Positions 23,851 to 33,331 of a DNA stretch of 37,984 bases are shown piece by piece. A program made the position numbers and the translations under genes. Numbering within the stretch: the stretch's first letter is position 1; the number at the start of each line of letters is the position of its first letter. This DNA is from an uncultured Bacteroidota bacterium (GTDB lineage Bacteria > Bacteroidota > Bacteroidia > B-17B0 > Aurantibacillaceae), in NCBI GenBank assembly GCA_903834765.1, contig CAILKE010000044.1, positions 1-37,984 of the forward strand, given 5' to 3'. Below the pieces are notes generated by a model, which was not told the DNA's origin, did no database searches, and was given only the letters and a program-made list of their open reading frames with translations.

Positions 23851-24564
23851 ATGAAAGCAATTATTATCGACGATGAACGTTTGGCGCGCCAAGAGCTAAA
23901 AAATTTATTAGCAGTTCACAAAGACATTGAAGTTATTGCAGAATGCAACAATGCAGAATCAGCTAAACAAAAAATAGCAGAACTAAATCCTGATGTTATT
24001 TTCTTAGATATACAAATGCCAGGGAAAACAGGTTTAGAGCTTATTGAGGAGGTGTCGGCTTTACCAGATGTAGTTTTCGTAACGGCTTATGACGAATATG
24101 CTATTAAAGCTTTTGAAGTAAACGCTTATGACTATTTATTAAAACCTGTTTCTCCTGAACGTTTAGCTGAAACTATCAAAAAATTAACACTTAAAGAAAG
24201 CGTTGATAAAAAAGAAAACACAACACCGCTTACAGAAGAAGATCAGGTCTTTATTAAAGACGGCGAAAAATGCTGGTTTGTGCGTTTAAATAACATTCGC
24301 TTATTTGAAAGCGAAGGGAATTATGTTCGTGTATATTTTGATTCTCATCGCCCTTTAATTTTGAGAAGCTTAAATAGCTTAGAAGAACGACTAAATGAAA
24401 AACAATTTTTTAGAGCAAGCCGAAAACATATTGTAAACTTAAGTTGGGTAGACTCGATAGAAACCTGGTTTAACGGAGGATTAATGATGAAATTAAAAGG
24501 CGGTCAAGAAGTAGAAATTTCGCGCCGACAAGCTGTTAGATTAAAAGATATGATGAGTCTATAG
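23851..24564 (+). CDS. LytTR-family response regulator
   Basis: 237 aa. The receiver domain (1-120) has the acidic pair in IIIDDER (D7, D8), phospho-acceptor D53 in VIFLDIQMPGKTG, the switch Thr in VFVTAYDEYA and the conserved Lys in YLLKPVSPE. The LytTR DNA-binding domain (about 140-237) has IRLFESEGNYVRVYF, LRSLNSLEERL, FFRASRKHIVNLSWV and the closing GGQEVEISRRQAVRLKDMM. It is the obvious partner of the kinase encoded just upstream. LytTR regulators bind paired direct repeats; no clear site was identified in this window. Confidence 0.95.
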   Translation: MKAIIIDDERLARQELKNLLAVHKDIEVIAECNNAESAKQKIAELNPDVIFLDIQMPGKTGLELIEEVSALPDVVFVTAYDEYAIKAFEVNAYDYLLKPVSPERLAETIKKLTLKESVDKKENTTPLTEEDQVFIKDGEKCWFVRLNNIRLFESEGNYVRVYFDSHRPLILRSLNSLEERLNEKQFFRASRKHIVNLSWVDSIETWFNGGLMMKLKGGQEVEISRRQAVRLKDMMSL

Positions 24565-24601
24565 GGATTCGTATATTCGCAAAATAGTTTTATAAAATAC
24601 C

Positions 24602-25129
24602 ATGAAGAATAAAGAAGAAATACCAGACGATTTATTAGGCGATATTGTTCCAGAAATAAATCCAGAAAAATTATTTGATGAAAAAGAATACGCTACCCTT
24701 ATTATTGGCAGCGAAGGGATGAGTAAAAAAGACACCAATAATGCAGATCTTTTAACACTATTAATAAGTAGTAAATCTACCCGAGAAGAAAAAGACGAAG
24801 CGCTTATTCAGTTAAAAGAAAATAAAGCGCAAGATTTTATAATGGGTGCCATTATTAAAACAAAAAAACCTGAGCACAAAGCCTTATTAATTTCTGCTTG
24901 TTGGGAAACAGGCTTAGATTTCAGTAAGCATTTTCACACATTTATTGATTTAATTGGACACGAAAACTTTGCTGTATCTATAGAAGCATTTACCGTTATA
25001 CAAGAAATGGAAACTGAAATAGAACCTGATTTATTAAAAAAAGCACTTACCATATTAAAAAAAGTAAAAACGCCAAGCCTCTCTGTTTCTGATGTCATTG
25101 AGTTAATTACGCAACGATTAAATTCATAA
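24602..25129 (+). CDS. HEAT-like repeat protein, hypothetical
   Basis: 175-aa soluble acidic protein, no signal peptide. The second half is made of paired helices that look like HEAT/armadillo repeats: SKSTREEKDEALIQLKENK, QDFIMGAIIKTKKPEHKALL, LISACWETGLDFSKHFHTF and FAVSIEAFTVIQEMETEI. Such helical stacks bind proteins. It begins 37 bp after the response regulator and ends 3 bp before the next gene, so it is probably co-transcribed with both. Role unknown. Confidence 0.65.
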   Translation: MKNKEEIPDDLLGDIVPEINPEKLFDEKEYATLIIGSEGMSKKDTNNADLLTLLISSKSTREEKDEALIQLKENKAQDFIMGAIIKTKKPEHKALLISACWETGLDFSKHFHTFIDLIGHENFAVSIEAFTVIQEMETEIEPDLLKKALTILKKVKTPSLSVSDVIELITQRLNS

Positions 25130-25132
25130 CCT

Positions 25133-25558
25133 GTGTCTAAAAAATTACAACTCATTATTGCATATTCATTTCTAACGGGTTCTATTTTCTCTCAAGAAAT
25201 AATAGAACCTTCCGTTAAAAAAATAAAAATAGAAAAAGAATCCTATTTTGTTAAAGCAGCTTTTGACGAAGCAGACTATAAAGTAATAGCTTTTGATAGA
25301 TATGGTAATCCTCACTCCCAAGCAATTAAATCTTTTACAATCAAATATGTAGATGGTAAAACAACCTACGAAGCACCTGTTGATGGCAATATATTTCCTA
25401 ATAAAACCATACAATTTTTAACTAAAAAAAGAAAGTATGCTACCAAAATTTGCTTGTCAAAAATTATAGCCGAAGACAAAGACGGTCATTTTGAGAAGCT
25501 TCCTGAACTTTGCGACATCGTTATTTTTCCTGATTGTAAAAAAGTAAACACTAAATAA
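25133..25558 (+). CDS. Secreted protein resembling the GldM C-terminal domain
   Basis: 141 aa with a GTG start at 25133; no nearby ATG would keep the signal peptide (core LQLIIAYSFLTGSIFSQ). It starts 3 bp after the preceding stop. The mature part has FDEADYKVIAFDRYGNP and ends with KYATKICLSKIIAEDKDGHF then EKLPELCDIVIF. The strand order and the motif pattern (I-x-x-I-x-A-x-x-x-D-G-x-x-x-x-L-P) resemble the last domain of GldM, the periplasmic part of the type IX motor. This is inference from pattern only. It converges on porQ, with 16 bp between the stop codons. Confidence 0.55.
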   Translation: MSKKLQLIIAYSFLTGSIFSQEIIEPSVKKIKIEKESYFVKAAFDEADYKVIAFDRYGNPHSQAIKSFTIKYVDGKTTYEAPVDGNIFPNKTIQFLTKKRKYATKICLSKIIAEDKDGHFEKLPELCDIVIFPDCKKVNTK

Positions 25559-25574
25559 ATACTTTTTTGGAAAA

Positions 25575-26630
25575 CTATTTTTTACCGAAATAACCTAAAT
25601 TGGTAGTAATGCCAAAAGTGTGTGAGTTGCCAGCTAAACTAAATTTAGAGTAACCATAATTCAAATGAAATTTGTAAACTTTAAATCCAAATCCTAGCGA
25701 TAACCCATTAGCAACTTTTTTATCTGTTAAAGACATCTCGGTGCTTTTACGGTAGTTATAAGCTACACGCAGCATAAAGTTTTTAGTAATAATAATTTCT
25801 GTTCCAAATGTGAAATGCCTTCCTAAATTATCAAACCAAGCCGCTGTTTTAGATTGTGTTTTTACGGAAGGTTTATTGGTAAATGGATCAATCGAATTCT
25901 CTTGATTCAACGCACTCGTATAAGTCAAATCCCACTTAAATAATTGATCATATAATACAATAATGCGAAAAGGTGCTTTATTTATTTTTTTACTAAAACC
26001 AATTTGTATATCCGATGGTAATGGGTCTTTACTGCTATTTGGAGAGTATGACTTCCACTGTCTACCATAATTTTTAGCTAATAAAGATGCGGTGAAATTC
26101 TTTTTATTATGATAAGTCAATCCAACATCTACAACATTTCCAAAAGAAGAATAAATATCATAATGAGAATAAATAGTTTTTAATGCTATGCCTAGCGATA
26201 ATGACGAATCTTTATTTAAAGTCTTAGCAAAACTTAAATTCAAACAGTAATCTGATGCTTTAAATGTTCCTGTTTGTATGTCGTATTCATCTCTTCCATC
26301 AAATTTCCCATAACTAAAAAACTGCAAGCCTACTCCAAACGTACCATATTTCTTGAGTTTAGAAGCAAATGCAAAATTTCCATAATTTAAATCAGAAATA
26401 TAATTGACATAATTAAATGTTAATTGCCGAGCGCAACCTGGATTTAGCAATGCTGGATTACTATGCGCCAAATTCACATCATTGTCCCAAATAGCCATTG
26501 TTGCTCCACCTAAGGCATTAGAACGAGCTGGAATTGGCAATTCTAAAATTGGAAATGCTTTCGTGCCAGATATCTGACCAAACAAACTAGTTGCTGATAA
26601 AATATACAAATATGCTGCTATTTTTTTCAA
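25575..26630 (-). CDS. porQ: Type IX secretion system protein PorQ
   Basis: 351 aa. Signal peptide KKIAAYLYILSATSLFGQ (cleavage near residue 19). The N-terminal mature sequence is the PorQ/PorV hallmark: LELPIPARSNALGGATMAIW, DNDVNLAHSNPALLNP. A long series of amphipathic strands follows, with outer-membrane barrel patterns such as KYGTFGVGLQFFSYGKFD and SLGFGFKVYKFHLNYGYSKF, and an aromatic-rich C-terminus (THTFGITTNLGYF). PorQ is an outer-membrane member of the complex that attaches type IX cargo to the cell surface. It lies 37 bp downstream of the tryptophan dioxygenase gene on the same strand. Distinguished from PorV by context-free pattern only, so a small doubt remains. Confidence 0.85.
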   Translation of the reverse strand: MKKIAAYLYILSATSLFGQISGTKAFPILELPIPARSNALGGATMAIWDNDVNLAHSNPALLNPGCARQLTFNYVNYISDLNYGNFAFASKLKKYGTFGVGLQFFSYGKFDGRDEYDIQTGTFKASDYCLNLSFAKTLNKDSSLSLGIALKTIYSHYDIYSSFGNVVDVGLTYHNKKNFTASLLAKNYGRQWKSYSPNSSKDPLPSDIQIGFSKKINKAPFRIIVLYDQLFKWDLTYTSALNQENSIDPFTNKPSVKTQSKTAAWFDNLGRHFTFGTEIIITKNFMLRVAYNYRKSTEMSLTDKKVANGLSLGFGFKVYKFHLNYGYSKFSLAGNSHTFGITTNLGYFGKK

Positions 26631-26667
26631 TGTTTATAGAACGATTGAATGTCTCATTTATTGTTTA

Positions 26668-27675
26668 CTATGAATTAGATTTAAAAACATTTGTTTCAAC
26701 CCAACCTTTACCCCACTCTTCTTTTTCTTGAGCCGTCCAAATTTCTGGATAAAAAATACGTTTTTGAAAACGTGGCGGTAAATACTTTTGCCAATTAGTT
26801 CCGCCAGTAGCTGCAATATCCTCTGTATTTTGTTGTAAATACCTTACAGCACTCTTGTAATGCATCAATGGCCAATTAATATTGACATTGATATCTAATA
26901 CTTTCAAGGCATTGATTAATTTTTGATTTTGCTTGTCTTTTTCAGGTAAAGCCTTATACTTAGCCCACATGTTTTTTGTTTGATACTCATTTGCTAAAGC
27001 AATAAATTCTTTAGCGTATTTTTTCTCAAACTGATTAAGTGTTAATGTTTTTTTACCAGTAGAAAGTTCAGTTGCACCTTTATTCCAATAAATATTTTGA
27101 AACATCTCTTCTATACTAGCATTTTTTCCTTCAAAAGTTGGGCGCACATCCTTATCTACTAAATTGAAAAAATCAGTAGCGCAGATTTCTATTTTACGAT
27201 ATTGAGCACTCTGAAAACCGCTAGCAGGAAGCAACGCCATACGATAGCGTAAAAATTGTTCTTTTTCCATACCATCAACCATAATTTCAAACGACTTAGT
27301 GAGTGATTCAAAATAACGATTGATACGCGTTATGCGTTCAGCAAAAAAATCAACACTTAAGGAATCTTTCCAACCTAAATTATGTCCATTTGGCAGGATA
27401 TTTGGTCCATTGTTACCAATTTGATTCATTTCATGTAAACTCAGTTTAAAATACAATTCTGTAATTTGATGATACATGATAAAAATCTCTTCGTCAGGGA
27501 AATCTGTTTTAGGATTTTGTAATGTTAATAAAGTATCTAATTGAACATAATCCCAATAAGTTAAATAATTAGATAATAAAAGTCCATCTAAATATCCTTC
27601 GAGACTTTGTCCCATTAAGCTATATTTTTCTTCGAGTTGGTTTACTCTTTCTACAATTTCAGGTTTCAATTCCAT
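26668..27675 (-). CDS. Tryptophan 2,3-dioxygenase family protein
   Basis: 335 aa. Haem enzyme family that opens the indole ring of tryptophan to N-formylkynurenine. Motifs: EEIFIMYHQITELYFKLSLH (62-81), RYRMALLPASGFQSAQYR (143-160), the likely haem-ligand H272 in WPLMHYKSAVRYL, and GGTNWQKYLPP (291-301) in place of the usual GTGGSSG loop. The length is typical of the Bacteroidota members. No kynureninase, kynurenine formamidase or monooxygenase gene lies in the window, so the pathway is either elsewhere or not complete. Likely co-transcribed with porQ downstream by spacing. Confidence 0.88.
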   Translation of the reverse strand: MELKPEIVERVNQLEEKYSLMGQSLEGYLDGLLLSNYLTYWDYVQLDTLLTLQNPKTDFPDEEIFIMYHQITELYFKLSLHEMNQIGNNGPNILPNGHNLGWKDSLSVDFFAERITRINRYFESLTKSFEIMVDGMEKEQFLRYRMALLPASGFQSAQYRKIEICATDFFNLVDKDVRPTFEGKNASIEEMFQNIYWNKGATELSTGKKTLTLNQFEKKYAKEFIALANEYQTKNMWAKYKALPEKDKQNQKLINALKVLDINVNINWPLMHYKSAVRYLQQNTEDIAATGGTNWQKYLPPRFQKRIFYPEIWTAQEKEEWGKGWVETNVFKSNS

Positions 27676-27712
27676 TAGATTTTATTAAAAGCTCTAATGT
27701 AAAAAAAAGTAA

Positions 27713-27754
27713 CCACAGAATCATCAATTTAAATTAAAAAAGATAAATCTGTGG
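27713..27754. repeat. Degenerate palindromic repeat
   Basis: CCACAGA (27713-27719) and TCTGTGG (27748-27754) are perfect inverted arms around a 28-bp AT-rich centre. It lies in the 105-bp gap between two minus-strand genes. It looks like a decayed member of the CACAGA...TCTGTG class of dispersed repeats; it has no terminator-like T-run. Confidence 0.45.
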
Positions 27755-27780
27755 CTAAAAAACATGAAATATGCAAATCT

Positions 27781-28635
27781 TTACTTGACCTCTGAAGTTG
27801 CATTTGCTAAATTATTTGCGCTAATAATATCAAGCTTAACAGAGCCGATTAATAATTTAGCCTGAGCGCGCAGTGGAACATGGTTTTTATCGTCTGAAAT
27901 CCATACGTTTAAATCATCTTCATGCTTAAATATTCTTCCTTTTTGAACAATTGGTCTGAATTTTAAACATTTGAATTTACCAATTTCAGTTTTGATTTCG
28001 TCCTTACCAACATAACGAATTTTCATTGGCCAAATCTCTTTATCTACAATACTATTAATTTGAAAAACATCACCTTCTTTAGCATTAGACAAATCTAAAT
28101 TACGAGCCGAATAAAATGCGGAGATCATATCCTGAGTGCCTTCTGGAATATCTATTTTTTCACCTGCTCCAACATCAACCTTATTTGTATAATGATTAAA
28201 TGTATAATCTTGATTAATTACAACACCACCTTCGTATACGCGTCTAACAAACATCCAAGGTAATAAAGCATTTTTATCAATAAATGTTTCATATCGATCT
28301 CGAACTTTAAAAAACCAATCGAAGGTTCCTCTTGAATAACCATTTCCAACAATATGATACACCTGACGCCCAGAAACATCTATTACATCAGGTTTTACCT
28401 CAAGTGTTGCAATACCAGCATCAATAATTCCATAGTGTAATTTATAGGATAAAATTTCTCCGGCTTTGAATGCGTCATTTTGTTTGAATGGCAATTCTTT
28501 TAAAACCACATTATCAGGTTGTTGAAGAATTTGCTCTAACTTATTTTGAGTAGAAATATAGTGGCCAGCAGAACATAAAGCCAAAGTTGCCATAACAGCT
28601 GTTGTGATAAGTGCAATATGTTTAATTGTTTTCAT
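27781..28635 (-). CDS. DUF3108 protein, periplasmic
   Basis: 284 aa from the ATG at 28635; the frame stays open upstream to 28770, but those codons precede a good signal anchor (KTIKHIALITTAVMATLALCSAG). The mature part matches DUF3108: FKAGEILSYKLHYGIIDAGI, YHIVGNGYSRGTFDWFFKVRD, LLPWMFVRRVYEGG, INSIVDKEIWPMKIRYVGKD, KCLKFRPIV and DDLNVWISDDKNHVPLRAQA. Family members are exported and often neighbour envelope-assembly genes; their molecular role is not established. It lies 245 bp downstream of tamB on the same strand, too far to be sure of one transcript. Confidence 0.82.
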   Translation of the reverse strand: MKTIKHIALITTAVMATLALCSAGHYISTQNKLEQILQQPDNVVLKELPFKQNDAFKAGEILSYKLHYGIIDAGIATLEVKPDVIDVSGRQVYHIVGNGYSRGTFDWFFKVRDRYETFIDKNALLPWMFVRRVYEGGVVINQDYTFNHYTNKVDVGAGEKIDIPEGTQDMISAFYSARNLDLSNAKEGDVFQINSIVDKEIWPMKIRYVGKDEIKTEIGKFKCLKFRPIVQKGRIFKHEDDLNVWISDDKNHVPLRAQAKLLIGSVKLDIISANNLANATSEVK

Positions 28636-28880
28636 GTTAGATTTTATTATTTTTTTATTGCCACATGGTATACTCTGTTTAGTCATTTGTGTTGATTGCA
28701 AACGTGGGTATTTCATGTCTAATTTGTTTCGCTTTATAAATTCAAAACTTGTGCCAATATAAAGATACAAAATTTTAGAATGTTAAAATATGCAAATTCT
28801 TAATAGATTAAAATGCATTAATTAATTACCATGATACAAGTGATGTGAAATCATTTATTGTTGAAGTAAAATAATTACTA

Positions 28881-31800
28881 TTATTTCTTAATTTTATTCA
28901 AGTATCTTCTAAATAACTCAGATAAATTCTGAAATTCTTCTCTGTAAAAAATACCAACACCTTGTGTAAAAGGTCCTCCACTATTTAAAATTTGAGTATT
29001 ATCATTACTTCGATTAAAGCCCTTAACACGGTATCTTCCAGACTGTGAAAGTTTATACTCAATGCTTACATCACCAATTAAATTACTGCTATTACTGCTT
29101 TTGTTTGCATTATTGTTAACACCAAAATTACCATCAATAGTTAAGCGGTTATTAAATAATTGTTTATTAAGAGTAAGGTCCAATTGATCATTACTAAGTC
29201 CTGTCCCTGGCCTGTAATTAACTCCCACATCAATATCTTTTGTTACGCCATTTAGCCAATTACTTAATTTATTGCTCAACATTTCAGAGCCTGTAGCAGC
29301 TGCTGCACCAGTGGCACTGATGCCACCACCGCCACTTACAGATACAGGTGTAATAAAACTTCTTAATAATAATAATGAAAACACTTGACGATTTAACTCA
29401 TTAGGATCTGATAAAATACTTTTGATAATAGATCGAGAATTCTCATCAATTGTTGGTAAATCTATACCAAACGTAATATCGGGTTGCGTTAATTTATTTC
29501 TCATGTATAATTTACACTCAACAGGATAACGCTTGCCAGAAGAATCTGCTGGATAAATAGGTCTAACAGAAGCACGTTGCCTATAGGCAGCTTCAATATC
29601 AATAACTGCTTTATATACATTTCCGTTCCACTTAATATTGCTTCCTTTTTTAATATCAAATTTTTTGGTAATGAAATTTTCAAGCGTAAATAGATAATCA
29701 CCCGAAGTCAAGTTATAATCACCAAACATATCAAATTTCCCTTTGGAATTTATTTTCATATTCAAATTCCCTTCACCTTTTGCTTTAATTACGTCTCCTG
29801 ATTTTTCGTCAAAAATAAGTTGTACTTCTGCATCAGGTGTAGCTTCTAAATTAAAATCCAATGAAAAATTAGAAGGAGTTATATTTGATATTTGCTTTAT
29901 AGTATCTTTTGTAACAAAATGGATGAAATCATTCTTACCCATTTCTGCAGGCCCATCTAAAGGAATATACATATGAGTACCAGCATTCGTTTTCATATTA
30001 ATATCCATTTTAATATTATCTAAAAATCCATATAAACCAGCATTTCCAGAGGCATAAGCGGTACCGTAATAAGTTGAATTATTAGCTGATGTTGTATTTA
30101 ATAACATTAATTTATTTGTATTAACGTCAAAATCTATTCGCATATTTTTGAAATTATCATGAAAAATATTTCCTGATAAAACTCCACTATTACCAACTTT
30201 ATCACGAACCTCAATATTATCAAAGTTTATTTGCTTAGGCTTTATTTCTATGTTTCCACTTAGACCATATTGAACATTTAAAAAATCGACTAATATTAAG
30301 CCCGTCAATAATTTAAATTTTCCATTAATCTCAGGTCTATCTATGGTACCAGTAATTGTACCGCTGCCATTTATGAACCCTCTTTTAATCGTCAAAATAT
30401 TTTTTAAAAATGGTTGAAGAAGAGAAATATCAAGTGGCTCTGCCCGAAAAGTGATATCAAGGTTTTCTGTCGTTTTTTTGGGAAAATAAAACCCATTAAA
30501 TTGAAAATTTTTCAATTGATTGCCATCCAAATCAGTACCAAACGCAGAATAGCCATTGATACTCATCGCTTCTTTTATAGGATTATATTCACTAGTTATT
30601 TCACCATTACCAATCAGTCGATTGTTGAAGATGAATTTATCAAAATTAATATCGCTATTGATGAGGGTTTGCCCGAATGCGGCATTTACATTAACATTAC
30701 CAGTAACCGAACCATCCATACTGATTTGAGAATGAACTAATAACCCATTGAACTGATTAAGCTTAAAGTTTTGTATAAATACATTTATTTTATCTTCATG
30801 CTTGTTAGACATTATTCCATCAAACGTAATCAACTGATTTTGATTATAAAACGTAATAGGATTAACAGTTACAGCATAAACTGTATCAATAGAAATAACA
30901 TTTTCTTTAACTAATTGCCATGTACTATCTGAGATTGTGAATTTTGATTTTTGAATAGACACATCGACTTTGCTATTTCCGAAATAAGCATTACCAGATA
31001 TACTTCCAGCGTTATTGGGTGACATGAAATTATTCCAACCAATATCAAATTTAGACATTCTGTCATTTGAGATAATATTGAGAGATGGATTTTGAAAGGC
31101 AAAACTATCTGTAATATTTATTTTTTTTGAGTTATATAAAACATTTATTCCACCTGGTAAAGAATTAATAACTAATTTATTTTGTTTGAATTTAACTCCA
31201 CTGTAATTAACCATATCACTTGTTGTGTTTAGATATAAATAATTAATACCCGCATCGAAAGAACCGCTAATTAGGGTATTTGGGCTAATCATCAAATTTT
31301 TCAAGAACAATTCTTTTACTATGGTGAAGTTTTTTACTTTAACTTTTATATCAGCCCTGTCATTAAAAATATGCCTAGTGGTTGTTTTAAAAAATGTTGG
31401 GAAGTAGGAATTAAAGTATTGTTTAAAGGCATTTGGCAAAGTGCTTAACTTATATTTTCCTTCTAATTGTATGTTAGCAATATTAGAATTGAGCTTAATA
31501 TTTTTAATTGCATCAGCCTGATCTAATTCCAAATTAAAACTACTTAGCTTATATTCATTTTCTGAATTAGTATATATCGTATTATCAAAATTGACAATGC
31601 CTGACAAATTATCAATTCCGTCTCCATTCAGATCTATAAGTATTTGCGATGCTATTTTGCCATTTAATTGTGGGGTAGATAAATGTGTTTTTTCTAAATC
31701 AAAATTATTGATGGTTGAGATGAAATCCATTTTCGGAACTTTTTTATTAAAATCAATTGTTCCATCAAAATCAAAATCAGCATTAGGGTCTTTACTAATC

Positions 31801-33317
31801 AAATTACCTTTAAATATTTTATCTTTAAATAATCCATCTACTTTAACGTTTTCATAATTATAGTTATTATACGTAATCGATTTTATATTCCCATCCAACG
31901 AAGTATTCATACTATTAACCTCAAAACCTTTACCATTAATTTTAGCGGAAAGTGAAACAGGGCCTACCAAACCTATACTTGGAAATAATTTTGAAATATT
32001 AAAATTATTAGATTGAAGTGTACCTGAATATTCTACAAGCTTCGTATCTGTGACATTTTTTAATGCCAAATCTGTTTTTATACTTCCAATAGATGTTTTA
32101 AAAGTACCGTAGGTTACAAAATTATCTAACAAACCATCAAATTTTCCATAGTAATCAACTACACCTAATTTACTAAATTCACTAGGTAACTTTAAATAAG
32201 TTGGTTTTTTGAAGGGAGGTAATGGAAATGATTCTAAATCGGCTTTTGAGGTTGCCAATTTATCTGCATCAAAATGAATAAACGTAGATTTAAAATCGGG
32301 TAAACCAGTCATGCTGATATCTCCTTTAAACGCAGTATTCTTGCCGTATGTGACATCCATTTTAGTTCCACTCAAATCGTTCACATAACCACGAACTTTG
32401 CCTTTAATTAAAAAAGTTTCATTAAACCCATTAATATCTTCTGCAAAATAAGTAACATCTTTCATACACAGTTTTGTGCTGTCTTTAAGATTTCCTTTCA
32501 TATAAATCTTCGTGATAAAATCAGTATAATCAATCCAATGATCATATTTGAATTGAATACTGCCTTTCACTAAACTATTTTCTGTTTTTAAATACAAACT
32601 ATCACAATTAAGCTCTGTGGAAGATATACGAGCCTTTGTTGTTAAATTTTTAAGCACTATACCACACTGTTCCTTTGCGCTCAAATGTGTTATCTGTGCA
32701 AAAATAGTATCACCTCTAAAATCTATATCCGAAAATGTACCGTATACATTAGATACATGAATATTCTTGTAATTCATATTTTGAACAACCTTATTGGTAT
32801 CCTTTAATATATGATACGTAAAATCGACATTATTCAATTTCAATGCTCCATACTTAATAATCCAAGGAGCTGTGGTATCTTTTTTAGTTGAATCTGCTGA
32901 AGAAAAATAATCCGCTAAAAATTGAAAATTAAAGTCTTCTTCATTTTTGTATTTTAGTAACTTCACTTTTACATCTGTTAATTCAGCTTCATCTAAATTT
33001 AAATGGCGTAACTTATAATCAAACCCACTCACATCAAGTCTTATGCTTTTACCTGATAAAAGGGTATCTCCATGCTTATCTCCTACAAAGATTCCTTCGA
33101 GCGTTACATTTTTGATGAATGAAATTTTAAGTCTATCAATTTCTACTTTTGTACCTAGTTCTTTACTTAGGTAATTGGTTGCTCTGTGAGCTGCCCAAGT
33201 TTGAAACGTTTCTGTTTGTCCAACGAAAAACAACATCAGTAAAAGTGCAAGCACCAATAATACCGAAAACAATACTGTTTTCAATAATATTCTTGTAATT
33301 TTACCGAGCGTTTTCAT
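28881..33317 (-). CDS. tamB: Translocation and assembly module protein TamB
   Basis: 1478 aa, in the usual range for Bacteroidota TamB. An N-terminal membrane anchor (LLKTVLFSVLLVLALLLMLF, about 11-30) is followed by NYLSKELGTKVEIDRLKI, the typical AsmA/TamB opening, then many repeating beta strands of a long groove. The C-terminal domain (about 1030-1470) has TIKRGFINGSGTITGTIDRP, FNLEATPDAEVQLIFDEKSG, FDMFGDYNLTSGDYLFTLEN and DVGVNYRPGTG. TamB-like proteins carry phospholipid or outer-membrane proteins across the periplasm. The final part carries a glycine/alanine-rich linker (SVSGGGGISATGAAAATG). The start codon faces tsaD with 14 bp between. Confidence 0.92.
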   Translation of the reverse strand: MKTLGKITRILLKTVLFSVLLVLALLLMLFFVGQTETFQTWAAHRATNYLSKELGTKVEIDRLKISFIKNVTLEGIFVGDKHGDTLLSGKSIRLDVSGFDYKLRHLNLDEAELTDVKVKLLKYKNEEDFNFQFLADYFSSADSTKKDTTAPWIIKYGALKLNNVDFTYHILKDTNKVVQNMNYKNIHVSNVYGTFSDIDFRGDTIFAQITHLSAKEQCGIVLKNLTTKARISSTELNCDSLYLKTENSLVKGSIQFKYDHWIDYTDFITKIYMKGNLKDSTKLCMKDVTYFAEDINGFNETFLIKGKVRGYVNDLSGTKMDVTYGKNTAFKGDISMTGLPDFKSTFIHFDADKLATSKADLESFPLPPFKKPTYLKLPSEFSKLGVVDYYGKFDGLLDNFVTYGTFKTSIGSIKTDLALKNVTDTKLVEYSGTLQSNNFNISKLFPSIGLVGPVSLSAKINGKGFEVNSMNTSLDGNIKSITYNNYNYENVKVDGLFKDKIFKGNLISKDPNADFDFDGTIDFNKKVPKMDFISTINNFDLEKTHLSTPQLNGKIASQILIDLNGDGIDNLSGIVNFDNTIYTNSENEYKLSSFNLELDQADAIKNIKLNSNIANIQLEGKYKLSTLPNAFKQYFNSYFPTFFKTTTRHIFNDRADIKVKVKNFTIVKELFLKNLMISPNTLISGSFDAGINYLYLNTTSDMVNYSGVKFKQNKLVINSLPGGINVLYNSKKINITDSFAFQNPSLNIISNDRMSKFDIGWNNFMSPNNAGSISGNAYFGNSKVDVSIQKSKFTISDSTWQLVKENVISIDTVYAVTVNPITFYNQNQLITFDGIMSNKHEDKINVFIQNFKLNQFNGLLVHSQISMDGSVTGNVNVNAAFGQTLINSDINFDKFIFNNRLIGNGEITSEYNPIKEAMSINGYSAFGTDLDGNQLKNFQFNGFYFPKKTTENLDITFRAEPLDISLLQPFLKNILTIKRGFINGSGTITGTIDRPEINGKFKLLTGLILVDFLNVQYGLSGNIEIKPKQINFDNIEVRDKVGNSGVLSGNIFHDNFKNMRIDFDVNTNKLMLLNTTSANNSTYYGTAYASGNAGLYGFLDNIKMDINMKTNAGTHMYIPLDGPAEMGKNDFIHFVTKDTIKQISNITPSNFSLDFNLEATPDAEVQLIFDEKSGDVIKAKGEGNLNMKINSKGKFDMFGDYNLTSGDYLFTLENFITKKFDIKKGSNIKWNGNVYKAVIDIEAAYRQRASVRPIYPADSSGKRYPVECKLYMRNKLTQPDITFGIDLPTIDENSRSIIKSILSDPNELNRQVFSLLLLRSFITPVSVSGGGGISATGAAAATGSEMLSNKLSNWLNGVTKDIDVGVNYRPGTGLSNDQLDLTLNKQLFNNRLTIDGNFGVNNNANKSSNSSNLIGDVSIEYKLSQSGRYRVKGFNRSNDNTQILNSGGPFTQGVGIFYREEFQNLSELFRRYLNKIKK

Positions 33318-33331
33318 TGAGTATAAAAATA

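Noticed and set aside
28636-28770. 45-codon N-terminal extension of the DUF3108 protein
   Set aside because: The extension is polar, has no conserved look and precedes a good signal sequence, so the ATG at 28635 is preferred.
33317-33331. TTG start five codons upstream for tsaD
   Set aside because: It shares a base with the tamB start codon, and the added residues are not part of the usual TsaD N-terminus; ATG 33332 gives a typical beginning.
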